Positions 15,557 through 25,632 of a stretch of DNA of 64,000 nucleotides are shown in pieces (position 1 is the first letter of the stretch; every line of letters starts with the position of its first letter). The translations under genes were made by a program, and so were the position numbers. Source of the DNA: Ignavibacteriaceae bacterium. Lineage in GTDB: Bacteria > Bacteroidota > Ignavibacteria > Ignavibacteriales > Ignavibacteriaceae. The stretch lies in assembly GCA_031292455.1 (NCBI GenBank), contig JARLHC010000075.1, positions 18,157 to 82,156 of the forward strand. The letters are read 5' to 3'. A model generated the notes under the pieces. That model did no database searches. It worked only from the letters and a program-made list of their open reading frames with translations, and had not been told where the DNA came from.

Positions 15557-16255
15557 ATGAGAATTAAATTTATTGCTCCCCTCATACTCTTATTTTCAGC
15601 TGTTATCTGTTATGGACAAACGGTTACTAAATATGGTGTAACTGTTGTCAATGATACTTCCTTCTATAAAAAAGAAGTTGAACGCGATAGCCTTAATATG
15701 TTAGTTGATATTGAAAAATTTATTCCTCATATAAAACTCGATATTAAGTATGCAACTAAAGATAATTTCCTTGGTATGCCGGTCTATAACAAACCCAAAG
15801 CTTTTTTGAGGTTGCCTGCCGCTATCGCTCTTAAAAAAGTTCAGGCAGAACTTAATAAAAAAGGTCTGGGACTAAAAATATATGATGCTTACCGTCCCTA
15901 TTCTGTTACAGTTTTGTTTTATGAAAAAGTTAAAGATACTAATTTTGTCTCTAGCCCATGGGAAGGTTCTCGCCATAACCGCGGCTGCGCTGTCGATGTT
16001 ACTATAATAAATCTTAAAACTGGCAGGGAACTTGAAATGCCTACTAAGTTTGACGATTTTACTGCTAAAGCTCATCCGGACTATAAAAACCTCTCCGATA
16101 CCGTTAAATCCAATCGGACCCTTCTGTTCAACGTAATGAGTAAATATGGTTTCAGAAAATACCCGACCGAATGGTGGCATTTCGATTTCTCGGGTTGGGT
16201 TAATTACTTCCTTATGGATATTAAATTCGAGGATCTGGAAAAAATTATTCTGTGA
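15557..16255 (+). CDS. D-alanyl-D-alanine dipeptidase (VanX/DdpX-like, M15D)
   Basis: The 232-residue protein has a signal peptide (MRIKFIAPLILLFSAVICYG, then Q), so it acts in the periplasm. The zinc-peptidase motifs are present: SRHNRGCAVDVTI (His and Asp ligands) and EWWHFDF (catalytic Glu and third ligand His). The DAYRPYSV block is also typical. The family cleaves D-Ala-D-Ala, used in peptidoglycan turnover or, in VanX, in glycopeptide resistance; without vanH or vanA neighbours a recycling role is more likely. Confidence 0.92.
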   Translation: MRIKFIAPLILLFSAVICYGQTVTKYGVTVVNDTSFYKKEVERDSLNMLVDIEKFIPHIKLDIKYATKDNFLGMPVYNKPKAFLRLPAAIALKKVQAELNKKGLGLKIYDAYRPYSVTVLFYEKVKDTNFVSSPWEGSRHNRGCAVDVTIINLKTGRELEMPTKFDDFTAKAHPDYKNLSDTVKSNRTLLFNVMSKYGFRKYPTEWWHFDFSGWVNYFLMDIKFEDLEKIIL

Positions 16256-16329
16256 CCTGTGTCTTCCTTCCCTTGATATGAAACTATAAGTTTATATTTT
16301 GTGTATAATAGAATATACTTAGGATTATT

Positions 16330-18162
16330 ATGGAAAAAGATTCTCTGGAATTACATGATGTTACTGTTAGGTTTGCAGGTGATTCAGGTGATGGAATGCA
16401 GCTTACTGGTACTCAGTTTACGAATACAACTGCTCTGGTTGGCAATGATGTAAGCACCCTCCCGGATTATCCCGCTGAAATTCGTGCCCCTGTCGGAACT
16501 ACTTATGGAGTTAGCGGCTTTCAGCTCCATTTCTCTAATATCGATATACAGACCCCCGGCGATTCCCCTGACGTTCTTGTCGCTATGAATCCAGCTGCTC
16601 TGAAAGTCAATCTCAGGGATTTAAAGGCTGGCGCAACTATTATTATTAATGTTAATTCCTTCGAGACTAAAAATCTTAGACTCGCTGGCTATGACGTGAA
16701 TCCCCTTGATGATGGTTCTCTCGATGGCTATAATGTCGTTCAGGTTCCTCTTTCAAGTTTAACTTCTAAAGCTCTTGATGGTAGCGGGTTATCAGCTAAG
16801 GATATCTCGCGAAGCAAAAACTTCTTTGCTCTTGGTATGATGTATTGGTTATATAGCCGCCCCGTCGAACCTACAATAGATTGGATAGATTCGAAATTTA
16901 AGTCTGTTCCCTTAATAGCCGAAGCTAATAAAAAAGTTCTGATGGCTGGCTATTATTATGGGGAGAATACCGAACTCTTTACTACAAGATATTTTGTCGA
17001 ACCTGCAAAATTGCCTCAAGGTATGTACAGAAGTATCTCCGGTAATGAAGCAACAGCTCTTGGCTTCATTACTGCATCGGTTAAATCCGGCCTCCCTCTT
17101 TTCCTTGGCTCTTATCCGATTACTCCCGCATCAGATATTCTTCATGAGTTAAGTAAGTATAAAAATTTTGGCGTAAGAACCTTCCAGGCTGAAGATGAAA
17201 TTGCAGGTATTACTGCCGCTATAGGTGCCGCCTTCTCTGGTGCACTCGGAATTACTACTACAAGTGGTCCCGGTCTTGCACTCAAAACCGAAGCTCTCGG
17301 TCTGGCTGTTATGACTGAAGTTCCCATTGTGGTTATCGATGTCCAGCGTGGAGGTCCTAGCACAGGACTTCCTACTAAAACAGAGCAGTCTGACCTTTTG
17401 CAGGCAGTCCATGGCAGAAATGGTGAATGCCCTGTGGTAGTTATTGCCGCATCTACTCCCTCAGATTGTTTTTATATGGCTATTGAAGCTGCAAGAATTG
17501 CTTTTAAATATATGGTCCCGGTCATCTTATTAACAGATGGTTATATTGCTAATGGTGCTGAACCCTGGAAAATTCCTGAGCCGGATACTATCCCTGAAAT
17601 AAAAGTTAAAATCAGAACAGAAAAAGAAGGCTTCTTCCCTTATTTAAGGGATGAAAATCTTGCACGCCCTTGGGCTCTTCCGGGTACACCTGGACTCGAA
17701 CATCGTATCGGCGGTCTTGAAAAAGCAAATATTACCGGAAACGTTAGCTATGACCCGGAAAACCATGAGTTTATGGTTAGACTCAGAGCCCGGAAAGTTA
17801 AAAATATTGAGAACGATATTCCTGATCTTGTCGTTGCTGGAGATCTCGATGCTGAACTCCTTGTGGTGGGATGGGGAGGTACTTATGGTGCAATAAATGA
17901 AGCTGTGAACAGGATAAGGGAAAATGATAAGAAAGTTGCCCATGCTCACTTTAAATATATCTCCCCATTCCCTAAAAATACACGGAGTGTTCTTAAAAAA
18001 TATAAAAAGATTCTTTGCCCTGAATTAAACCTCGGACAACTTTCCCAGTTGCTTAAAGCGGAATTCATGGCTGACGTTGAGACCTTTAATAAAATCCAGG
18101 GACTTCCATTTAAATCATATGAAATTGAAAATAAGATCGAAACGATGCTAGGAGAATTGTAA
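16330..18162 (+). CDS. korA: 2-oxoacid:ferredoxin oxidoreductase subunit alpha (gamma-alpha fusion)
   Basis: The 610-residue subunit of 2-oxoglutarate (KorA) synthase interconverts 2-oxoglutarate and succinyl-CoA plus CO2 using ferredoxin. Residues about 10-190 are the gamma domain (FAGDSGDGMQLTGTQF near the N-terminus) and residues about 220-610 the alpha domain (SYPITPASDILHEL, then TTSGPGLALKTEALGLAVM). The gamma-alpha fusion is typical of the two-subunit enzymes of Bacteroidota and Chlorobiota. The stop overlaps the korB start by one base. In Chlorobiota relatives the enzyme can run reductively in the reverse TCA cycle; direction here is unknown. Confidence 0.94.
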   Translation: MEKDSLELHDVTVRFAGDSGDGMQLTGTQFTNTTALVGNDVSTLPDYPAEIRAPVGTTYGVSGFQLHFSNIDIQTPGDSPDVLVAMNPAALKVNLRDLKAGATIIINVNSFETKNLRLAGYDVNPLDDGSLDGYNVVQVPLSSLTSKALDGSGLSAKDISRSKNFFALGMMYWLYSRPVEPTIDWIDSKFKSVPLIAEANKKVLMAGYYYGENTELFTTRYFVEPAKLPQGMYRSISGNEATALGFITASVKSGLPLFLGSYPITPASDILHELSKYKNFGVRTFQAEDEIAGITAAIGAAFSGALGITTTSGPGLALKTEALGLAVMTEVPIVVIDVQRGGPSTGLPTKTEQSDLLQAVHGRNGECPVVVIAASTPSDCFYMAIEAARIAFKYMVPVILLTDGYIANGAEPWKIPEPDTIPEIKVKIRTEKEGFFPYLRDENLARPWALPGTPGLEHRIGGLEKANITGNVSYDPENHEFMVRLRARKVKNIENDIPDLVVAGDLDAELLVVGWGGTYGAINEAVNRIRENDKKVAHAHFKYISPFPKNTRSVLKKYKKILCPELNLGQLSQLLKAEFMADVETFNKIQGLPFKSYEIENKIETMLGEL

Positions 18163-19217
18163 TGGCAGATATAGAAGTAAAAGATATAAAATACACTTCC
18201 AAAGATTTTACCTCCTCTCAGGATGTTAGATGGTGCCCGGGATGCGGTGACTATTCAATACTGGCCCAAATGCAAAGGACAGCCCCGGACCTTGGAATAA
18301 AAAAAGAAAACTTTGTGTGGGTTTCAGGTATTGGATGCGCTTCTCGTTTTCCATATTATATGGAAACATATGGCTTCCACGGTATCCATGGCAGAGCCGT
18401 TGCTATTGCTACAGGTGTTAAAGTAAACCGCCCCGATCTCTCTGTCTGGGTCGCTACCGGTGATGGTGACTTGCTCAGTATTGGCGGTAACCACTTTATC
18501 CATGTTTGCAGAAGAAATGTTGACCTTAAAATCATCCTCTTTAATAATAGAATATATGGATTAACTAAAGGCCAGTATTCTCCTACTTCTGAAAAAGGTA
18601 AAAAAACAAAAAGCTCCCCTTTTGGCAGTATCGATTTTCCTTTTAATCCACTCTCTCTGGCCGTCGGAGCTGGTGCTACTTTTATTGCAAGATCTTTAGA
18701 CAGAGACCCTAAGCATCTGCAGGAAATGATGAAACGGGCAGCTGCTCATAAAGGGACTGCATTTATTGAGGTATTCCAGAATTGCAATATCTTTAACGAT
18801 GGCGCATTCGAAATATTAACTGAAAAAGAAACTAAGGCAGATAATGTCCTGGTCCTTCAACAGGGCAAACCTATGATATTCGGAAAAAATAACGATAAGG
18901 GAATTAGGCTGAATGGCCTTACTCCTGAAATTGTAGATTTCGCTCAGGGATCTTTCTCTATTAATGATCTTTGGATTCACGATGAGTTTGATCCTGATAG
19001 CACCCGCGCCCATATCATTTCACGCTTTGCTGAGAAACCGGGTTTTCCCACTCCTATCGGTGTCCTGAAACAGGAATTCAAATCTACTTATGACGCCGAC
19101 TTTCACGAACAGATCAATAACATCAGGAGAACTAAAGGAGAAGGAGACCTTAGAAAATTATTATTCTCAGGCAATATGTGGCAGGTTAACGAAAGTAATA
19201 AAATAAACAATAACTAA
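18162..19217 (+). CDS. korB: 2-oxoacid:ferredoxin oxidoreductase subunit beta
   Basis: The 351-residue TPP-binding partner of KorA has WCPGCGDYSILAQMQ near residue 25 (Fe-S and TPP site), the TPP-Mg motif GDGDLLSIGGNHFIH and NNRIYGLTKGQYSPTS. Cys residues of the family's [4Fe-4S] site appear as CPGC and the later CASR. Translation is coupled to korA through TAATG. No separate delta ferredoxin subunit is encoded nearby. Confidence 0.95.
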   Translation: MADIEVKDIKYTSKDFTSSQDVRWCPGCGDYSILAQMQRTAPDLGIKKENFVWVSGIGCASRFPYYMETYGFHGIHGRAVAIATGVKVNRPDLSVWVATGDGDLLSIGGNHFIHVCRRNVDLKIILFNNRIYGLTKGQYSPTSEKGKKTKSSPFGSIDFPFNPLSLAVGAGATFIARSLDRDPKHLQEMMKRAAAHKGTAFIEVFQNCNIFNDGAFEILTEKETKADNVLVLQQGKPMIFGKNNDKGIRLNGLTPEIVDFAQGSFSINDLWIHDEFDPDSTRAHIISRFAEKPGFPTPIGVLKQEFKSTYDADFHEQINNIRRTKGEGDLRKLLFSGNMWQVNESNKINNN

Positions 19218-19234
19218 TTAATGGAGGCTGTTAT

Positions 19235-19648
19235 ATGAATTCATTAGTGCCGTTTATTCATTTTGCTGGTAATTGTGAAGAAGCTCTTAATTTTTATAAA
19301 AAATGCTTCGGCGGTGAAATATCAGGAATTCAAAGGTTTTCAGATTCTCCTATGCCTGTTCCTGATACACATAAGTCTAAGATAATGTATTCTGAATTCA
19401 GGTCGGGCGGCCTCTTCTTTCTTGCTTCTGATGGCCCGCCGGACTATAAGCCTGGTAAAAGTGATAGCGTCTCCCTTAGTATCGACTTCAAAGACCCCAT
19501 TGAAGAAGAAAAAGTTTTTAATTTACTCTCCGCCGGTGGTAAGGTTACAATGCCTTTGGCAGAACAATTCTGGGGAGCTAATTTCGGTATGCTTACCGAT
19601 AAGTTCGGTTTCAATTGGATGGTAAATTGCACCCTTCCCAAAAAGTAA
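19235..19648 (+). CDS. VOC-fold protein (PhnB/glyoxalase-like)
   Basis: The 137-residue protein begins VPFIHFAGNCEEALNFYKKC, the start of PhnB-type vicinal oxygen chelate proteins, and ends with WGANFGMLTDKFGFNWMVNC, also typical. A strong GGAGG ribosome binding site precedes it. The gene lies 17 bases after korB and is followed by a terminator, so it is probably the last gene of the korAB transcript, though a metabolic link is not evident. Substrate unknown. Confidence 0.88.
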   Translation: MNSLVPFIHFAGNCEEALNFYKKCFGGEISGIQRFSDSPMPVPDTHKSKIMYSEFRSGGLFFLASDGPPDYKPGKSDSVSLSIDFKDPIEEEKVFNLLSAGGKVTMPLAEQFWGANFGMLTDKFGFNWMVNCTLPKK

Positions 19649-19686
19649 ATAATATTTTGTCTAATTATTATATATAACTAACTTTA

Positions 19687-19711
19687 AGGCTTGATATTAT
19701 CAAGCCTTTTT
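19687..19711 (+). terminator. Rho-independent terminator after the VOC gene
   Basis: AGGCTTGA and TCAAGCCT pair around a five-base loop, followed by TTTTT. It ends only five bases before the next ATG. Confidence 0.85.
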
Positions 19712-19716
19712 ATTCT

Positions 19717-20712
19717 ATGATAAATTTTGATCAGCTAAAACAAGTAATATCGGAAAACGAGTCCTTCTTAATTACTACTCATGTAAACCCGGATGCCGAT
19801 GCCTTGGGTTCTGAGATTGCTCTGTATCTCATTCTCCGGGAACTCGGCAAAAATACCCGTATAATTAACTATAGCGAAACTCCCTACAACCTCGTCTTCC
19901 TCGATAAACTTGGAGTGATTGAGATATACGATGAGATTAAACATAACTCTGTTTTTAATTCTACTGATGTTGTTATCGCTGTCGATTTTAATAGATCAGA
20001 CAGGGTCGTCAGTATGAAAAAGGCTTTGGTTGAATCCACTGCTTTCAAATTATGCATTGATCACCACCTTGAGCCTGAATTTATTTGGGATTACGTTTTT
20101 ATCGATAGTATTTATAGCTCCTGTGGAGAAATTATTTATGATTTTATTAAAAAAACTGCAATCGTAACTCTAACCTATGAACTCGCATATCCTCTCTATG
20201 CCGCCATTATGACTGATACTGGCTCCTTCCGTTTTGAAAGGACTACGCAGGAACTCCATTTGATTGCTGCGGAAATGCTTAGACTCGGTGTTATTCCCGG
20301 CGAGGTATTTGATAAAATATATGATCAAAGTAAGTTCGGTAAGTTTAAACTTCTTGGGCGTGCCCTTAATTCCATGAAACTCTACGGAGATGATCTGTCT
20401 GTTAGCTACATGGTTTTGACCCGGAACGATTTCCTTGAAACTGGTGGTCTTGAATCCGATACCGATGGCGTTGTTAATTTTGCCCTGTCCGTTGAAAATG
20501 TAAAAATAGGTATCCTCTTTGTTGAACTCTCCGAAGGGTTTAAAGTTAGCTTCAGGTCTAAAGGTTCAGTTGATGTCAATAAACTGGCTGCTGAGTTTGG
20601 CGGCGGGGGACATGTAAATGCTTCTGGCGCAAGGTTCCACAAAGGTACATTGTCCGAACTGATCCCTCAGGTTTTAAATAAAGCATTTCAGTATACAACC
20701 AAAGAAGGTTAA
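19717..20712 (+). CDS. DHH/DHHA1 phosphoesterase (NrnA-like)
   Basis: The 331-residue enzyme degrades nano-RNA or 3'-phosphoadenosine 5'-phosphate. The DHH motifs are HVNPDADALGSE (about residues 22-33), VIAVDFN, CIDHHLEPEF and MTDTGSF. The DHHA1 domain carries the GGGGHVNASGA substrate loop. Length fits NrnA. The ATG comes right after a terminator with no clear ribosome binding site. Whether it has pAp phosphatase activity cannot be told from sequence. Confidence 0.92.
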   Translation: MINFDQLKQVISENESFLITTHVNPDADALGSEIALYLILRELGKNTRIINYSETPYNLVFLDKLGVIEIYDEIKHNSVFNSTDVVIAVDFNRSDRVVSMKKALVESTAFKLCIDHHLEPEFIWDYVFIDSIYSSCGEIIYDFIKKTAIVTLTYELAYPLYAAIMTDTGSFRFERTTQELHLIAAEMLRLGVIPGEVFDKIYDQSKFGKFKLLGRALNSMKLYGDDLSVSYMVLTRNDFLETGGLESDTDGVVNFALSVENVKIGILFVELSEGFKVSFRSKGSVDVNKLAAEFGGGGHVNASGARFHKGTLSELIPQVLNKAFQYTTKEG

Positions 20713-20714
20713 TA

Positions 20715-22226
20715 ATGTTTAATCTCAATATTAAGTCAGGCGAAAAGAAAATATCATACAAACCCTGCTCTTTGGTTCTTAAATATTTGGTTGATGAAAA
20801 AAAACTGGAGCAAAGCCTCCTCCATATTGAAAAAATTATAAATATAAAATTGTCTTCTCTCCAGACAAAGAATTTCCTCTCTAAAGATGGAATTGAGATC
20901 CGCGCCTCTAAAAAAGATGGAAAACCCGATGATGTCATATTCTCTAAAGTAAAGATCGATGATTCCTTTTCCTCGGATTATTTTCGCAACCATTTGGCAG
21001 GATTTATAAGCAGTATCCAGAATGAAGAACTTAGTAGCCTGCATATTCTTCTTCCTAAATACGAAATCTTTAAGCGCTTCTTCAGCGATGAGAAATATTA
21101 TTTAAGGTCGTGCATTGAAGGCCTTATCCTTGGCAATTATTCATTCGACCGCTATAAATCTGATCATAAAAAATTGAAGAACCTCGAAGTCTTTATATAT
21201 GGCGACAATGGCAAAACAGTTCGCTCTGCTATTAAAACTACAATGAGCGTAATGAATGGGGTCCTTTTTACTAAAGATCTTCAGAATGAGCCGGCTATTA
21301 ACTTGACTCCCGATCTTCTTGCAAAACGTATCTCATCTCGGTTAACACCCCTGGGTGTAAAAGTAAAATCATTCGATGAAAAAGAAATTAAAAAAAGAAA
21401 AATGGGGGGCCTTCTTGCTGTGGGTATGGGAAGCGACAATCCTCCGCGGTTTATAATTATGGAATATAATGGGGCAGGAAAGACTCCGGGTAAAAAGCAA
21501 AAGAAAATTGCTCTGGTAGGCAAAGGCATTACATTCGATTCGGGCGGTATCTCCCTTAAACCCTCTGCTGGTATGGCTGAAATGAAAGCCGATATGTCAG
21601 GCGCTGCTGTAGTCGCAGGCACTATCCTTGCCGCTGCTGCAGAAAAACTCCCTCTTAATATTGTCGGTATTATTGCGGCCGCGGAAAATATGCCTTCTGG
21701 TAAATCAGTACGCCCTGGCGATATTGTTAAAACTTCATCCGGAAAAACAATTGAAATAGATAATACTGATGCTGAAGGTCGTATTATCCTCGCCGATGCG
21801 CTTGACTTTGCTTCTAAATTAAAACCCTCTCAGATTATAGACCTTGCAACTTTAACTGGCGCTTGCGTCGTTGCTCTTGGCGAATGCGCCGCAGGTTTGT
21901 TTACAAAGAATGATAAACTTGCTGAAAAATATTTCAGGCTTGGTATTAAAACTAATGAAAAGATCTGGGCTATGCCTATGTGGGATGATTATTTCCAGTT
22001 AATTAAAAGCGATGTCGCTGATGTTAAAAATGTCGGCGGTCGCTGGGGTGGCGCTATTACTGCTGCTAAATTCCTCGAAAAATTTGTACCTAAGGATATC
22101 CCCTGGGCTCATATCGATATCGCGGGCCCTGCAATGGCTAACAACTTTACTAACTACAGTAAAAAGTATATGACTGGTTTTGGCGTACGCCTCTTATTCG
22201 AGCACCTCTTGGTCGAACTCGGGTAA
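20715..22226 (+). CDS. pepA: Leucyl aminopeptidase (M17)
   Basis: The 503-residue cytosolic metallo-aminopeptidase has the M17 signature NTDAEGRIILADAL at about residues 350-363, and metal and substrate residues in VGKGITFDSGGISLKPS, MSGAAVV and the ATLTGACVVALG block. The N-terminal macro-like domain is divergent. It begins two bases after the nrnA-like stop, so the two are cotranscribed. Its last 33 bases overlap the 3' end of lolD on the opposite strand; the protein continues normally to the end ([15 protein letters not shown]). Confidence 0.95.
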   Translation: MFNLNIKSGEKKISYKPCSLVLKYLVDEKKLEQSLLHIEKIINIKLSSLQTKNFLSKDGIEIRASKKDGKPDDVIFSKVKIDDSFSSDYFRNHLAGFISSIQNEELSSLHILLPKYEIFKRFFSDEKYYLRSCIEGLILGNYSFDRYKSDHKKLKNLEVFIYGDNGKTVRSAIKTTMSVMNGVLFTKDLQNEPAINLTPDLLAKRISSRLTPLGVKVKSFDEKEIKKRKMGGLLAVGMGSDNPPRFIIMEYNGAGKTPGKKQKKIALVGKGITFDSGGISLKPSAGMAEMKADMSGAAVVAGTILAAAAEKLPLNIVGIIAAAENMPSGKSVRPGDIVKTSSGKTIEIDNTDAEGRIILADALDFASKLKPSQIIDLATLTGACVVALGECAAGLFTKNDKLAEKYFRLGIKTNEKIWAMPMWDDYFQLIKSDVADVKNVGGRWGGAITAAKFLEKFVPKDIPWAHIDIAGPAMANNFTNYSKKYMTGFGVRLLFEHLLVELG

Positions 22227-22886
22227 AATTAGCCCGTCTTTAATTGTGAATAATTGGTCCGCAAGATTCATAAGTAACCCGTTGTGAGTCACAATAACAA
22301 ATGTTTTCCTGAACTTGTCTCTCAGATTAACAATCAACTCATGTATCGATTCACTGTTTGTTGTGTCAAGGTTACCTGTCGGTTCATCTGCAAATACAAT
22401 CGATGGATCGTTTGCTAACGCCCGTGCTAATGCTACTCTCTGCTGTTCGCCTCCCGATAAAGCGGCAGGCTTATGATTTAGCCTTTCCTTTAAACCAACC
22501 ATCTCCAGTATCTCTTTTGCTTTGGCAGTCGCCTTCGGTAAACTTACTCCGTCAATCATAAGCGGTATGGCAGTATTTTCAACTGCTGTAAATTCAGGCA
22601 GTAAATGATGGAACTGGAAAACAAACCCTATATTCTTATTCCTGAACTTAGCCAGTTTCTCATCCGATAACTTAAATATGTTGATATCATCAAACATTAC
22701 TTCTCCGCTGTCGGGGCGGTCAAGTCCTCCCAGTAAATGTAGTAGAGTGCTCTTTCCCGCTCCCGAAGCTCCGATTATTACCGAGATCTTCTCAGGCTTA
22801 AATTCCAGTGATACTCCCCTCAGTATCTCAAGCTTTACATTCTTCTCAGTTTGGTACGACTTGATTAAATTTACTCCTCTTAACAT
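22194..22886 (-). CDS. lolD: Lipoprotein-releasing ABC transporter ATPase
   Basis: The 230-residue ABC ATPase powers release of lipoproteins from the inner membrane. Walker A is [16 protein letters not shown], the signature [15 protein letters not shown], Walker [14 protein letters not shown], and the switch His lies in VTHN. It is the last gene of the leftward permease-permease-ATPase operon and begins one base after the second permease stop. Its 3' end overlaps pepA by 33 bases in convergent orientation. Confidence 0.92.
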   Translation of the reverse strand: MLRGVNLIKSYQTEKNVKLEILRGVSLEFKPEKISVIIGASGAGKSTLLHLLGGLDRPDSGEVMFDDINIFKLSDEKLAKFRNKNIGFVFQFHHLLPEFTAVENTAIPLMIDGVSLPKATAKAKEILEMVGLKERLNHKPAALSGGEQQRVALARALANDPSIVFADEPTGNLDTTNSESIHELIVNLRDKFRKTFVIVTHNGLLMNLADQLFTIKDGLILPEFDQEVLE

Positions 22887-22887
22887 G

Positions 22888-24120
22888 TTATTCCCATTTA
22901 ATTGCCTCTATTGTGTTTACTTTTGATGCTCGCTTTGCTGGGATAAGCGCCGCCAGGAATGCAAGTAGCATCGATACTCCTGCAATATAAAAGAAATCGG
23001 AAACTTGTAGCATAAGCGGCAAAGCATCCATTTTATACTGCGTGGGATCAAGTGGATATATCTTAAACTTCAACTGCAAAAAACATATGAAGTAACCTAA
23101 TATTGACCCCGCCGCCGTTCCCACCATCCCTATTAGTAACCCTTCGAACATAAATATCTTCACGATGGATTTCTCCTCTGCTCCCATCGACCTCAATATC
23201 CCTATGTCTCTCTTCTTTTCTATAACCGACATGGATAAAGAACCAAGTATATTAAAAGATGCAACAGCTATAATAAGTGATAATATTATATATGCCGTCC
23301 ATCTCTCAATCTGCATTACAGAATAAAGTTCTCTGTGAAAATCGAACCATGTATATATCGCAAATTCCTCCTTGTTCAAAAATTCTGCAAGTTTCTCCTT
23401 TACATTATTAGCTTCCTTTGGATCCTTTAATCTGAAATCAATTCCCTGTATCCGCCCTCCATATCCCAGAAGTTTTTGAGCTGGCTCAATAGAACTAAAT
23501 ATATAATTCCCATCGTAGTCATTATTGTTCGAGCTGTAAATTCCCCCTACTATAAAGTTCTGCATTTTAGGTAGCGATGTTTCTGTAATTACATTCTCAA
23601 TCCCGGAGGGCGAAATTAAAGTAAGCGTATCTCCAATCAGCGACTCTAACCTGTCTGCAAGCCTTAATCCAATTAGAACTCTTGGTATGCCGTCCAGACT
23701 TGATAAATCATATTTCCCAAACAGTATATTCTTCTTTATATCATAAATGGATTCACCCGCACCTGTCGTTATTCCCTTTAAATTAATTACTTGTGTCTCC
23801 CTGCCTCTTATCGCAAGTACCTTACCACTCACAAAAGGGGAGTAGCTTCTTATTTCCTTAACTGAACTAAACTTGTTTTGATAATCCTTTATATTAAAGT
23901 TCAGGTCAGGATTAATAATTTCTATCCTTACATCAGGATCAAAACTTATAAGGAATGATGTTACTAAACTCCCGAATCCGTTGAACACTGAAAGCACAAC
24001 TATTAGCGCTGCAACTCCTATAGTAATTCCTGCAATCGAAAGGAATGATATAATTGTAATGAAATTAACTTTATGCTTTGAGATTAAATATCGCTTTGCT
24101 ATGAATGTCTCAAATTTCAT
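22888..24120 (-). CDS. LolC/LolE-family permease
   Basis: The protein of about 410 residues has one N-terminal helix (about 20-45, INFLSIAGITIGVAALIVV-like), a large periplasmic MacB-type domain and three C-terminal helices, the MacB/LolC topology. I chose the ATG at 24120, which overlaps the upstream stop as TAATG; the frame is open further upstream but that would run deep into the preceding gene. The block EKKRDIGILRSMGAEEKSIV is the cytoplasmic coupling loop for LolD. It works with the paralogous permease upstream. Confidence 0.9.
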   Translation of the reverse strand: MKFETFIAKRYLISKHKVNFITIISFLSIAGITIGVAALIVVLSVFNGFGSLVTSFLISFDPDVRIEIINPDLNFNIKDYQNKFSSVKEIRSYSPFVSGKVLAIRGRETQVINLKGITTGAGESIYDIKKNILFGKYDLSSLDGIPRVLIGLRLADRLESLIGDTLTLISPSGIENVITETSLPKMQNFIVGGIYSSNNNDYDGNYIFSSIEPAQKLLGYGGRIQGIDFRLKDPKEANNVKEKLAEFLNKEEFAIYTWFDFHRELYSVMQIERWTAYIILSLIIAVASFNILGSLSMSVIEKKRDIGILRSMGAEEKSIVKIFMFEGLLIGMVGTAAGSILGYFICFLQLKFKIYPLDPTQYKMDALPLMLQVSDFFYIAGVSMLLAFLAALIPAKRASKVNTIEAIKWE

Positions 24121-25334
24121 TAGTTGAACCGTATCGTTGATACTGCTTTTATCCGTGATGCTATATAACTCGGAATAATAGATGCCATTATGCAAAGCAG
24201 AAGTGTTAATAATGATACCCCGCCGAATATTGTAGCTGAAAGATAAATCGGCACTGTCGACATAAAGTATACTGAAGAGGGGAGCGTTATAATATTGTAT
24301 CTTAATTGAATTTCCATTATCAGGTAACCAATTACATTGCCAAGTATTATCCCGGCTATCGCAAGCACTATCCCCTGGAAAAGAAATATCCCCGTTACCT
24401 GACTTCTGCTTGCTCCTAATGACTTTAATATCCCTATTGCGCTTGTTTTTTCTAACACCATCATCAGCAGAGTCCCTATTATATTAAATACCGCAACTAT
24501 AATTATTAAACCTAATACAATTGGTATCGGTTTCTTTTGAAGGTCTATCCATGTAAAAATATTCTTATGCAATTCATATATCGAAGCAGATCTGTATGGA
24601 TATCTTAACTTCTCCCTGAGTAAATCAGTAAGACTGTCTATTTTGGTAATATCCTTCACCCTTATATCATATCCGTTAACATTATCCCCCATCTTTAGTA
24701 GTGATTGTGCATCTTTAAGACTTATGTATGCGTATGCATCGTCATATTCCGCCATTCCGCTTTCAAAGATTCCCGATATAACAAAGTTCTTCACATTAGG
24801 CATATTCTCTGCAGATGGAATCTTGTCATTATTCAAAGTAAACAAAGTCACTTTGTCCCCGGTTTTCGCATAGATCTTATCCGCCAGTTTCTTCCCGATT
24901 AATATAGATTCTCCTTTATCAATCATTATCTTGCCGCTTGTTATATTCTCCTTAATTCCCCGCATCCTGTCCTGTGGCATAACACCAATTATATTTATCC
25001 CTTCTGTTCCTCTTTTACTTGTAATTATGGCAAGACTCGAAGCATAAGGATTGATTTCTAATAGGTTGTTCCCTAATAATGATTCAATTCTTGGTAGCTG
25101 AGTGTGATAATCAGGCAGGGTTTTTATCAAAGAAGTGAGTTTTATATGTGAATCAAAATCAATTATCTTGTTCGTTATTGTCTTTTCAAATCCCTTTAGG
25201 ATACTTAGTGCTATAATAAGCGTGGCTACCCCTAATGCAATCCCAATAATTGAAATAACTGAAATAAACGAGAAGAATTTGGAATCCTTTCTTGAAAATG
25301 TAAACCTTTTTGATATATAGAACGGAAATACCAT
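24120..25334 (-). CDS. LolC/LolE-family permease (first of two)
   Basis: The protein of about 404 residues has the same MacB-like layout as its downstream partner: an N-terminal helix around residues 25-50, a periplasmic core, and three C-terminal helices with coupling loop EKTSAIGILKSLGASRSQVT. The ATG at 25334 gives a start MVFPFYISKRFTFSRKDSKF that aligns with the partner's MKFETFIAKRYLIS. A TTG at 25388 would add 18 residues. Two separate permeases plus LolD suggest a LolCDE-type heteromer, with lipoproteins carried to the outer membrane. Confidence 0.88.
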   Translation of the reverse strand: MVFPFYISKRFTFSRKDSKFFSFISVISIIGIALGVATLIIALSILKGFEKTITNKIIDFDSHIKLTSLIKTLPDYHTQLPRIESLLGNNLLEINPYASSLAIITSKRGTEGINIIGVMPQDRMRGIKENITSGKIMIDKGESILIGKKLADKIYAKTGDKVTLFTLNNDKIPSAENMPNVKNFVISGIFESGMAEYDDAYAYISLKDAQSLLKMGDNVNGYDIRVKDITKIDSLTDLLREKLRYPYRSASIYELHKNIFTWIDLQKKPIPIVLGLIIIVAVFNIIGTLLMMVLEKTSAIGILKSLGASRSQVTGIFLFQGIVLAIAGIILGNVIGYLIMEIQLRYNIITLPSSVYFMSTVPIYLSATIFGGVSLLTLLLCIMASIIPSYIASRIKAVSTIRFN

Positions 25335-25525
25335 CCGGTTAGATATGCCTAGATTGATTTTTGATAAAGAAAAATAGAAATTAAACAAATCAATTAAAAA
25401 TAAATCCCATAATCTTTGTTTTTATTTCTGTAAACCGATATATTTGTTCCCTATTTAAAAAATGGTGTCATCTCCAATAAAAACAGGGATTTCTTGATGA
25501 CACGGCATTTATTTGAATATTACTT

Positions 25526-25601
25526 CGGGGCGTAGCGTAGCCCGGTTCATCGCGCCTGCTTTGGGAGCAGGAGGTCGCAGGTTCGAATCCTGCCGCCCCG
25601 A
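25526..25601 (+). tRNA. tRNA-Pro(TGG)
   Basis: The acceptor arms CGGGGCG and CGCCCCG pair fully. The anticodon stem CCTGC/GCAGG encloses TTTGGGA with anticodon TGG. The T loop is TTCGAATC. CCA is not encoded. Confidence 0.95.
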
Positions 25602-25632
25602 CTATCTGAGTTCTTAATCAAGTGTGAATCAT

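Noticed and set aside
15557..16255. A glycopeptide-resistance vanX gene
   Set aside because: vanH, vanA and vanRS partners are absent, so a general D-Ala-D-Ala dipeptidase is the safer call.
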